64,000 nt of DNA from Phyllostachys edulis. Its lineage: Eukaryota > Streptophyta > Magnoliopsida > Poales > Poaceae. This document shows positions 47,001 through 56,485 of this stretch, piece after piece. Below the pieces are notes generated by a model that saw only the letters and a list, made by a program, of their open reading frames with translations, did not search any database and had not been told where the DNA came from. The position numbers and the translations under genes are program-made. Where the stretch lies: the NCBI GenBank assembly GCA_036346405.1, contig CM070568.1:6888221-6952220 (forward strand), in the 5' to 3' direction. Within the stretch, counting starts at the first letter, position 1. The number at the start of each line of letters is the position of its first letter.

Positions 47001-48915
47001 TGTTCTTTTCTCCTGTTTGTCCGCATCTGGTCAGAATCTTGTCTTTCCGATCGATGGCTTCACACCACTCGATTGCTTCACTAGCAAATGGCATATTTGT
47101 CCGCCATATCAAAAAGCTCAACGGTTGTTCTTGGAGGGTTCATTGCTATGTCCTCCGTGAAACCGCCGATTCCTTAGACCTGCTTTTAAAAGCTCGAATA
47201 ACGAGAGGACTCTGCGACTTGGGTATAGAGTTACTGAACCCAAATTTGAACCTCTTGATATATTGACGAAAGTCTCATCGATCCTCGCCGGATTACGTGG
47301 AGATCGTCCTCCTTCCTGGCGGTCAGACGCACTCGAAGTTGGCAATCGAAGATCACAGAGTTGTTCCCAAGTATATATGGATCCGAATGTAAGTTTAACA
47401 ACCACGCCAAGGCGGACCCTTCGAGCACGGTGGGTAAATAGTTGGCCATTACATTCTCGCCGCCAAAGAATTTCGATAGCGGTGGTATATATTTGGAGAA
47501 ATTCCAATGGGTTTTGAGTTCCATTGAATTTGTCCAAGTTGGCGATCGGAACCGCCAGGCTAACGCACGACTTGGAGCCCGCAGAGAAGGCTCGACAACC
47601 CGTGATTGATTCATGGCGTCTTCCAGGAAGGTGCCGGATTGTAATTGGTCGGAGACCGATCCCTAGGATTGGAACGCCGAACTCCGGTGTCTCGATCCGG
47701 TCGTGGACATTGATATGATGTCCACGCATCGCCCACTTGGTTCAAACGATGTCGAGATCGTTAGGTCCTAGTGGTGGTTCTTCTCGACGCAGATGGGGAG
47801 TATCCTCTTGAAATAGCCTTCTCCCTCGTGACTCCTTGGTGGAATCGCCGAGGAGGTCTTGGTATCGACTTCTCTCGGTATGACCGTCTTGTCCCCTCAC
47901 CGAGGGAGGAGCGTTGGGACGAAGTCCTAGTCCGACTTCTGAACCCCTCTCGTTCTCGATACGCCTGCTCACGCATGGTCTGCTGGAGAATTTGGATACC
48001 GACCTACGAGTTGTACAAAATTAGGCGTTCTGCTAGAGCAGGATCGGAATTATTTAACATGTTTTGAATACGCCGCAAGTTTTATACGCTATCTGAGAAG
48101 GTCTCGTGGTTCATCTTCGTCGAGGTGTACGCCGTCAACCTTCCCCGACCTTCGGATTTGTTCGGTCTGTCGGTCACTCTGGGTGGCAAGCGAAAGCGAG
48201 TTAAGCGATTGACGCCGATTAGTTCCGTTGCCTCCGGAAGTTGGTGATTTGCCCGGATCATCTCTAACAACACGTGATGGCGTGGTAGAGAGTGTAGGAC
48301 CGTGTAGGGCATCTTGATCTTCATCTCGATCGCGTTGACCTCGTGCTTCCGGCGTTGATCTTCCGATGAGCTTCCATCATAACTAATGGAGAGCTTGTCG
48401 GCTTCGCGAGAATCTTCCACGATGGAGATCGGTCGGAGATGAGCACTTCTCGAGGTCTTTCACCGATCCGACGAACCGCCGATCGTATCTCGAGTGTGAT
48501 CATCCCCACATGGCCTCGACGATGGAGGTTTCATCGACACCGCTACGGTGACGGCTGACTCTCGAATTGCCGAAGTCGAAGGAGAGTATCTTTCACCATG
48601 ATTTCATCAATGGTATAGAGTTTTCGGGTGATGGAGCTGAAATTTCTTCACTGTTTCACGGTCGAGAAGACCGGGCTTGAAGAGATCCTCCGCATTCGAA
48701 TCGGCCTGAACGGCGGTTCTCTGTTGCGCCACCGTAGTGGCGGCGCATCTTCATCCATCCGATCGACTCGCTAACGTCGGCGACGCGAGCCGTGAGGAGG
48801 ATGAGGAGGATGACTGCCATTTTCTTCCATGGCGCGGATACATCCTTCCATGTCGAGGTTGGCGAGGTCCAAGAATCGAACCAATTTTTCTCATCCCAAA
48901 CTCCGGGCATAGTCG
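47001..48915 (-). pseudogene. Element C gag, N-terminal and core part (broken)
   Basis: Minus strand from an ATG near 48910 (MPGVWDEKNWFD, aligned with MAEVWDEENWFD in B). It follows the order of gag in B in shifting frames: KLSISYDGSSSEDQRRKHEVNAI (48420-48300), a proline/serine-rich region, GTQNPLEFLQIYTTAIEI (about 47520), VMANYLPTVLEGSALAWLLNLH, and KAGLRNRRFHGG near 47150. The last part before the solo LTR encodes the start of the lysine-rich linker (EAIEWCEAIDRKDKILT). Confidence 0.75.
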
Positions 48916-48996
48916 CATGAGCGATTGCAGAGTTTTTGGGTGAGGATTTTCTTGAGCGAAAAGAAAAAAATTTCTTCAGGAAACTTACGCCTCATT

Positions 48997-49015
48997 CCCC
49001 ACGGACGGCGCCAGC
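48997..49015 (-). other. Element C primer-binding site
   Basis: The reverse complement reads GCTGGCGCCGTCCGTGGGG next to the LTR end. Confidence 0.7.
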
Positions 49016-49746
49016 TGTCGACGATCGAATCGCCGATCTTACGAAAATAAACGAGGAAAATGACGTGGAATATCCTGGAATGGAATGGGGGTCGCTCTTT
49101 ATTGATATGAACTGGATTTACAAGATGTGGCTAAGTACTACCCTGAATTACCTTGAATGGAGGAATGCTTAACCGCAATCGGACTTAGAATATGAGTCTA
49201 AGGCTGATTATCTAGCTTCTAATTCCACCGCTTAGGCTTCTGTGCATTTCTTTGCCTTGGCCTTGTTTTGTGTGTCGCCTATCGCCTCCTTCTTGTCTCT
49301 GTTTTTTCCTTTCGTCTTCTCTCGGCTTCACCTTTAAATAACTTCGAAGAGGTGGCGCATTACTCGGAGAAGACGTCCTGGTGAAGCGTTACGACCGGGT
49401 CGGAACGGTAGAGCGATTAGCAATGTGCTAACTTCCTTGCGTTGCTTGTGAAAAGCTTAACCGTAGGGTGGTTAATAGTCAATGTCTCAGGGTTGTACCA
49501 TCGCATGGTTTGGAACGTATAACACGTGTTCCATTCATCATACGATAAGAAATACCAGTTCAGTAATTTTACGAGCGGTTATCTGGTCGGGGATTAGGCA
49601 CAAAGCCTCATCCCACCAGGTACCCATAAGTAACCTCTGAATACTAACGACTAGGGAGGTCGTTAGTCTTAGGGGTTACGACCATGAAGACGTATGGTCT
49701 TTTATTATGCATTTAAAATAATACATAGAGGTTTTAATCCTCGTCA
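49016..49746 (-). repeat. Element C 5' LTR (731 bp)
   Basis: Pairs with 34460-35185. The differences between the two LTRs include several that swap CAG for CGA or CTG for TCG. Confidence 0.9.
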
Positions 49747-49751
49747 GGAGT
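49747..49751. repeat. Element C target duplication, right (GGAGT)
   Basis: GGAGT, identical to 34455-34459. Confidence 0.9.
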
Positions 49752-51954
49752 GGTCCTTTACCTGCATAGTAATCTTCCAGCTTTTTCTGCCAGGCTCGAT
49801 AGGTGCGCAAATCATGCCCTGTCTGCTGGTGAAGTGGACACCACTTCTTATTTTTCTTATATCCTTCAGTTGGAGCTTTTGCTTTGCCTCGACCGGTATA
49901 GTCCTTCTTTCCCTTTGTAAACTTTTCAGGAATTACAAGGACTTCCTTCTCGTCAGGTCTGCGGTTCTTCTTCTTCTTGGGAGCCTTCTTATTTTTCTTC
50001 TCTGGTTTATCCAGGCCAGGTTGGGGGATTTTGTCCTTCCGATCAATGGTCTCACACCACTCAATTGCTTCGCTAGCAGTGGAATATTTATCAGCCATGT
50101 CGAAAAGTTCAACGATTGTTCGTGGAGGGTTCATTGCTATGTCCTCCGTAAACCGTCGATTTCTTAGACCTGTTTTGAAAGCTTGAAGGACAGATGATTA
50201 TGCGACCTCTGGTATGGAATTATGAACCTGGCTGAATCTCTTGGTGTATTGACGAAGAGTCTCATCAGAGCCTTACCGGATTTGGTGGAGATCGTCCTCC
50301 TTTCCAGGGCAGTCGTATGTGCCTTGGCAATTAGAAGGTCGCAGAGTTGCTCCCAAGTATAGATTGATCCGACCGGTAGGTTAAGTAACCACGACCGGGC
50401 AGACCCTTCGAGCACTGTGGGCAGATAGTTCGCCATCATATTTTCATCACCACCAGCAGCTTTGATGGCGGTGGTATATATTTAAAGAAATTCCAATGGG
50501 TTATGAGTCCCATTGAACTTGTCCATGTTGGCCGGTCGGAACCTGTTTGGCCAACGCATAGCTTGGAGCCCTACAAAGAAGGCTCGACAACCTATGGTTG
50601 ATTCATGGCGCCTTCGTTGGAAAGGTGCCGGATTGTAATCGGTCGGAGACCGGTTCCTAGGGTTGGAACGTTGGAGCTCCGGTGTACCAATCCGGTCTTA
50701 GACATTGGTATGATGCCTTCGACTTCCTGCTTGGTTTAGACGATGTTGGAGATCGTTAGGTCCAAGCGATTGTTCCTCTCGATGAGATGAAGGTGTGGCT
50801 GCCTGAAACAGCCTTCTTCCCTCGTGACTCCTTGGTCCGAATCGTCGAGGAGGCCTTGGTATCGGTTGTTCTCCAACACGACCATGCTGCCCTCTACCGA
50901 GGGAGGAACGTTGGGATGAAGTCATAGTTTGACTTCCTGAATTCCTCTGTTCCCGGTATGCTTCCGTTCGTTGCATGGTCTGCTGAAGAATCTCTGATAC
51001 TTGGCCTACTAGTTGTACAAAATCTGGGGTCTCTGCTAGAGCAGGGTTAGAATTATTCAACATATCTTGAACACGTTTCAAGTTTTGTATAGATATCGAA
51101 GGTCTCATAGGATTCATACTGGTAGTAGGTGTCCGAAGACCCGAACCTTCCCCCGACCTCCTGGTTTGTTCCGTCCAATTAGCTACTCTTGGTGGGGCAG
51201 AGGTAGGCGAGATAACTGATGGACGTCGATCAGTTCTGCTGCCTCCGGAAGTTGGTGCTTGATGGCCCGTAACATCTCTACCAACACGTGGTGATGTGGC
51301 AGAGTGTGTAGGACCATACAAGGCATCTTGATTTGCATCTCCGATCGCATTGACCTCGTGCCTCCAGCAATGATCTTCCGACGAGTTTCCATCGTAACTA
51401 ATGGAGAGCCTTCCAATACTTCTGCTAGAAGTTTTCACGACGGAGAGTGGTCGGAGATGAGCACCTCCTGAGGTCTTCTTGGTGGACTCAGCCTGATCCA
51501 GTGGACTACCGATCGTATGCTGAGTCTTATCATCCCCACATGGCCTACGACTAGTGGAGGTTTCATCGACACCGTTACCAGGTGTCGGTTGGCTCCTGGA
51601 ATTGCTAGAAGCCATAGGTGAGTACCTTTAAGCCATGATTTCGTTGAGAGTGTAGAGATTTTCAAGTTGCGGTGCTGAATTTTCGTCACCTATTTCGCCG
51701 GTCGAAAGGACCGGGCTCGGAGTGGTTTTTGAACATTCCGAGCTGGTCGAAATGGCTGAAAGCGCCACTTGTCGTACTGGTGGATCCTCATCCATCCGGT
51801 CAATTTCTCTAACGTCGGCGACCTGCGAACCGACGGAGGAGGAGGAGGAGGATGACATGCCATTTTCTTGCATGGCACGGATGCATCCTTCCATATCGAG
51901 GTCGGCGTAGTCCGCCAGGTCGAACCAATTCTCCTCGTCCCAAACTTCGGCCAT
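49752..51954 (-). pseudogene. Element B gag, N-terminal and core part
   Basis: The best preserved gag in the window. ATG at 51954 (MAEVWDEENWFDLADYADLD), Ser-rich, open for 108 codons to a stop at 51628. A 305-codon frame (51615-50698) then carries SIGRLSISYDGNSSEDHCWRHEVNAI, PALAETPDFVQLVGQVSEILQQTM and GPNDLQHRLNQAGS. The capsid core follows in broken frames (MMANYLPTVLEGSARSWLLNLPVGSIYTWEQLCD, 50439-50164). A 152-codon frame (50134-49676) has NPPRTIVELFDMADKYSTASEAIEWCE, a lysine-rich linker and zinc-knuckle-like CPLHQQTGHDLRTY (second and last Cys replaced). It continues at 34454 after element C. Confidence 0.8.
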
Positions 51955-52029
51955 AGTTGCTTGAGCGATTATGAGGAATGAGCGAGGATTTGATGAGCAG
52001 AGAGTTTCTTCAGGAAACTTACGTCGTCT

Positions 52030-52048
52030 TCCCCATGGACGGCGCTAG
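52030..52048 (-). other. Element B primer-binding site
   Basis: The reverse complement reads CTAGCGCCGTCCATGGGGA; one base differs from the core in A (TAGCGCC against TGGCGCC). Confidence 0.65.
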
Positions 52049-52049
52049 C

Positions 52050-52763
52050 TGTTGACGATCAAGTCGTCGATCTTACGCAATAAAAGAGGAAAATGACGCG
52101 ATATTTCCTGGGAGAGAATGGGGCCGCTCTTTATTGATATGAACTGGATTTACAGGGGTGCTTACGACTCGACTAGGGACTAATCCTAATTGCACTGAGT
52201 GTGAAGATTGCTATGCTAACCAATCAGACTTAAAGCACAAATCTAAGGCTAATTGCACTGCTTTAATCTGTTGATGCTGTCTTGCTTGTCTCAGATCGTC
52301 CTTTTGTCTTCTGCGCTCCACCCTTAAATAACTTCCGAAGAGGTGTGATTACTCTGGAGAAAGCGTCCCCTCGTGAAGCGCCGCGATCGGTTTGAAGCGA
52401 GGTGTCGATTGATAATGTATCAACCGCTTACTTGCTAATGTCTGTGAGACATTCAACCTTTCGGTGGTTATTGTCAGTGTCTTAGGACTGTGTAACATCG
52501 CGTGGTATGGAGCATGTATCACATGTTCCATTCATCACACGGTAAAGGATATACCTGAATCAGATCCAGATGCCGCCATAACTTTTCGACGGCAACTACC
52601 GGTCGAGACTAGGCATGTGACCTTGTCCGACCAGGGTACCCATTATGTAACCTCTGAAATCCCTACGACCAGTGAGGTCGTAAGCCTTAGGGCTTACAAC
52701 CATGAAGACGTATGGTCTTTTATTATGTATTAAAGTAATACATAGAGATTTTAATCCTCGTCA
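52050..52763 (-). repeat. Element B 5' LTR (714 bp)
   Basis: The reverse complement starts TGACGAGGATTAAAATC and ends GATCGTCAACA. Directly outside its start is AACTC (52764-52768), which is also LTR sequence of element A. Confidence 0.9.
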
Positions 52764-52819
52764 AACTCTTTGCCATTTTTTCTTTTTATTTCATAAGATC
52801 AACGACTCGATCATCGACA
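52764..52819 (+). repeat. Element A 3' LTR, last 56 bp
   Basis: AACTCTTTGCCATTTTTT to ATCATCGACA aligns with 15136-15192 of the 5' LTR of A and is followed by the duplication CAGGG. Confidence 0.85.
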
Positions 52820-52824
52820 CAGGG
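52820..52824. repeat. Element A target duplication, right (CAGGG)
   Basis: CAGGG, identical to 14494-14498. Confidence 0.9.
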
Positions 52825-53215
52825 ACACATGCATGCACATATGTAATGCAAGGCAGCGGCAGCAGCAAGGGCATGTAGCATTGGAAACAACAAACAATAG
52901 TGCAGCTAGCGATGGCAAAGAAGAGGGCACGCAGATCGGCATCTAGCAATGACGATCGACAAAGACATAAGGCGAAGATAGGGCGATGATTGCTGCTTGG
53001 GCAAGGGTGGCACTACGGCAGCATGTAGGAGATGATGGAATCTAGGGTTTTGGCTACCGGCTCCCCCTCTCTTTCTCTTATAGACACGGGAGCCCGCACG
53101 TCGACCCCGACTCGGCGACAGCCCAGCCTGGCCCAGCCCAATCCGGTCCCTCCCTTCTTCTTTCCTCTATTCTCTTAATTCTTTTCTAGGTCTTTTAATT
53201 AAACGGGGTATTACA
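52825..53215 (-). repeat. Outer LTR, start portion
   Basis: In minus orientation this is the beginning of the outer LTR (TGTAATACCCCGTTTAATTA at 53215), continuing at 14498 once element A is removed. Confidence 0.7.
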
Positions 53216-53220
53216 GATTA
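53216..53220. repeat. Probable target duplication of the outer LTR, right
   Basis: GATTA against GATTG at 12282-12286. Confidence 0.45.
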
Positions 53221-53640
53221 TGTGACCTACAAATCTGTATATTGTATAGTGATTTTGTCATACATCACCACTCACATGCCAATGTTTATTAGCAATCCAA
53301 GATTTTTTTTAGAGATATACATGGGATGTGGATGCAAGATTTGTTTTTTTTATAGAAATATGGATGCAAGATTTGTTTTTTAATAGAAATATACATGGGA
53401 AGTAGATTTATTCTTACCTTAACATTTATTGATTTTAGTGCCTGAAGAAGTTTACAGTAGGACTTACTTAGTGCTAGTACTGCAGTAAATTACCAAGAGC
53501 AGCATCAATTGATGCATATTTTGGCTCCAACTCCTTGTGATCGAACCTTTATCATCAATGTTTCCACTCAAAAAATGATGAACTCTGAAAAGCGGTATGT
53601 TTCGTTCTCTTTCCAATTTCTTAAACCGTTGGAGAGTTCG
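53221..53640. other. Flanking DNA with a 32-bp tandem repeat
   Basis: AT-rich, no gene seen. Two copies of TGGATGCAAGATTTGTTTTT start at 53329 and 53361, a 32-bp period. This may be the continuation of the 3' flank of the PPR gene. Confidence 0.5.
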
Positions 53641-53752
53641 TGTTAGAATCTAATATAGAAGTTGTATTGGAGTTGGATTGTATCTTGAGACTATAAATAA
53701 AGGGTGTGGGGTCATGTGGGACTACACATAATTATTTCCCAAAAAAATGACA
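53641..53752 (+). repeat. Copia 5' LTR (112 bp)
   Basis: TGTTAGAATC to AATGACA, with CTATAAATAAAG at about 53691. It ends directly before the primer-binding site. Confidence 0.8.
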
Positions 53753-53764
53753 TGGTATCAGAGC
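53753..53764 (+). other. Copia primer-binding site
   Basis: TGGTATCAGAGC, complementary to the 3' end of initiator methionine tRNA, the standard primer of plant Ty1/Copia elements. Confidence 0.9.
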
Positions 53765-54417
53765 TTACATGATCTCATCCCTAACCCTAGCCATCGTCAT
53801 CGCCATCCACCACCGCCGCCATCCACTGACGATGGAGCCGCCACTGTCGCTGGTCATCGTCTTCAACAACCACGGTGGGCCACAACCACCTCAAGTCGCC
53901 GAGTGATAGGCACCTCGAGCCGAGGCCACTGAGCCGCCGTCACCGCCACGGTGCCGCACGCGGGAGCACCGAAGAAGAAGGGGAGGAGAGGCTGGGAAGC
54001 AAAGGAAGAAGTCGTCGGCTCGGGCTCGATCTGAAGCTCGATCTGGATCTAAATAAGAGATTGAGTAGTCTCGGTGACTCGATCTGGATTTGAGGAAGAG
54101 AGGAAGTAGTCTCAGCTGCGTCAATCGGAGAAGAAAGTGGAGCAGAGGAAGAAACATCGGCCGTAGAAGAAAGGGGAGTAGCACAGGAAGAAAAATCGTG
54201 TGGTAGGTGAAGAAAGGAGGTGAGAGAAGACGGACGGAAAAAACAGGAAAAAAGAGTTCTCTATTAAGAAAAAAATGTTACGACTCTACATGATTTGGGT
54301 AACCGTAAAGGCAGTCATCGAGGTTCGACAGAATGTTGATGCGTGAATGCCGTGATCATGTGAGATACGCGCGGCATATCTTGATAGTGATTGACATTGC
54401 TCTCGTTGTTTGAGAAG
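53765..54417 (+). other. Copia leader
   Basis: Untranslated leader with a GC-rich Pro/His/Arg-coding-like stretch (53780-53990) and a purine-rich stretch. No conserved domain. Confidence 0.5.
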
Positions 54418-56480
54418 ATGACCCCTGAGGAAATTGAGGTTGCGAGGAAGGAGGAGGAAGAAGCCATAATGAGGGTGGTAGAAGAGAAAAAGAAGGCAGT
54501 TGTTGAGACTACTTCCTCGCTAGTAACTCAAGGTGATATGAGAAGCATATTACAGGACCTCTTTGCAACGGGTATGATAGGTCCAAGGGCTGGTGCAGGT
54601 TCATCTGACTTAAAGTTGGAGCTGATGCCGAATGATGTAAAGTTGAAAGGAAGTAAGAATTACCCAAGTTGGTCTAGAAGGGCTCAGCTAATTCCGATGA
54701 CAAAGGGGGTGGAGCACTACCTGCGGGAGACTTGTGTTGAGCCTGTAGACAAGACATGCATGGATTGGAGGATGTGGAACACCACCAAGTTTGTGGTGGT
54801 AGCTTCGTTGCTAACTTTGATATCTCCATCCATCGCTCGGATGGAGATAATGCAGAGTGCATCGGCGATGTGGAAGACGCTGAGCAACATGTACTCTGGG
54901 GTAGGAAATGTGATGATGATGGTGGAGGTCCAAGGCAAGGTGGAGGCCCTGAAATAGGAGGAGAAGACTGTCTAGGAGTATGCTAGTGAACTGCAATAAC
55001 TGTGGGTAGATTTGGATCACTATGATCCACTACAGTAAACATGTGTTGGTGATATTGAGGCTATCAGGGTGTGGCAGCAACACAGACAGGTTACACACTT
55101 TCTAAAGGGACTGAACCAAAGTTTGAGAGTAGAAGGGCTACCATGTTTTACTTGGCAAACTTGCCTACTATGGAGGAGGCTATTTTGGCTATGGAGGAGG
55201 TTCAACTACGAGTAATGGGGGACAACAACCCGACCAGATCTACATATGCCATACCAGATGATAGGGAGTGTACAATTGTGGGATGAGAAGACATCTGAGC
55301 TGTGCTTGTCCTTCTCCACAGTATGGAGGTTGAGGTGGAGGTCGTGGAGGCCGAGTTGGAGATTATCGAGGCCGAGGTGGAGATCATGGTGGTCGTAGAG
55401 GTGGAGGTCAAGGAAGGGGCCGAGTTGGCCCCAGGGCTAATATGGTCCTGACATAGGGGATCACGTCTGTTACTCTGACAAACGAGCATGCTATGCAGTG
55501 GGAGAAGTGGCAGCAGGGAAAGGCATTAGAGACTTCTCATGATTCCACCTTCTTTGGTAACTTTGCAAACTACGCTCACGTGGGCGAAGGTACTCAGGCA
55601 CATATAGTTGCATCCACGTATAAGCACTCTCATATTGATTGGATCATAGATTCAAAGGCATCCAAGCATGTCACGAGTTTACTTAGTGCATTTGCATCTT
55701 ACAGCCCATATACTCATTCTGAAACTATCCAAACAACTAATGGAACCTCCCAGCTTATTCAGGGTGTAGGATCTGTAAAGTGCATACCATCCATTGCTTT
55801 ATCCTTCGTTTTGCATGTTCCCTCCTTTCCAATCAACCTTCTTTCAGTTAATTCTATCATTGACAAATTCAAATGCACTGTCACATTTGATGTGGATTCG
55901 TGTTTGTTCCAGGAGAAGAGAATTGAGAAGAGGATTAGGAATGGAATAAGGCGTAATAGGCTGTGGTACATTGATCAGGTTAACGCGGCATTGGCTATGG
56001 CTATAGGAGGAATTGAGGGAGAAGTTTTGTCACATCATCGTCGCTTGGGACATCTATTATTTGATAGTTTAAGTCAGTTATACCCTGATATGTTCAGAAA
56101 GGTAGACAAGAGTAAACTTGTATGTGATGCTTGTGAGTTTGGAAAGCATACACGGTCTACATATAGTAGCATTTGTCTTCGGAGTTATGAACATTTTATA
56201 TTAATACATTCGGATGTTTGGGGTCCATGCTCAGTTACTTCTGTGAGTGGTTTTAAGTGGGTTGTCACATTTATTGATTGCTATACTCGTATGACTTGGA
56301 TTATATGATGAAGCACAAGAACGAGGCCCTTTAGTGTTTTCAGGACTTCCATAGGATGGTTGCTACTTGGTTTGACACAAAGGTTCGGATTCTTCGAACA
56401 GATAATGGAAGTGGGTATGTTAACAAGGAGTTTGCAGCGTATCTCTCAGAAGAGGGGATACTTCATCAGACTACTTGTCT

Positions 56481-56485
56481 AGGAA
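56481..56485. repeat. Solo LTR 2 target duplication, left (AGGAA)
   Basis: AGGAA, identical to 59775-59779. Removing the LTR and one copy restores the integrase reading across the junction. Confidence 0.9.

Larger units (their letters stand above)
34460..49746 (-). mobile_element. Element C: same family, minus orientation, inserted in element B
   Basis: Complete structure in minus orientation: 5' LTR 49746-49016, primer-binding site 49015-48997, gag from about 48915, nested solo LTR at 43696-46995, pol to 39433, conserved spacer, antisense gene 35558-38425 on the plus strand, polypurine tract 35198-35186, 3' LTR 35185-34460. Both LTRs are full length (731 and 726 bp). Its coding parts carry an unusually dense load of one- to three-base indels, many at former CAG/CTG positions. 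Confidence 0.9.
25900..52763 (-). mobile_element. Element B: same family as A, opposite orientation, split by element C
   Basis: Its own sequence covers 25900-34454 and 49752-52763. In minus orientation: 5' LTR (52763-52050), primer-binding site, gag (51954-49752), then, after element C, the rest of gag-pol (34454-30347), conserved spacer, antisense gene (26492-about 29325, plus strand), polypurine tract and a truncated 3' LTR (26111-25900). It inserted in the 3' LTR of A at AACTC; the left duplication copy was lost in a later deletion. Confidence 0.85.
14499..52819 (+). mobile_element. Element A: Tat/Retand-like Ty3/Gypsy retrotransposon, with nested insertions
   Basis: Its own sequence covers 14499-25899 and 52764-52819; the rest is elements B and C. 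Order: 5' LTR, primer-binding site, gag, protease, reverse transcriptase, RNase H, second archaeal-like RNase H, integrase, spacer, antisense extra gene, polypurine tract, 3' LTR. The dual RNase H and the antisense gene point to the Tat/Retand lineage. The middle of the 3' LTR has been deleted after B inserted. Many stops, several from CAG or CAA changed to TAG or TAA, disable the sense frames. Confidence 0.85.
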
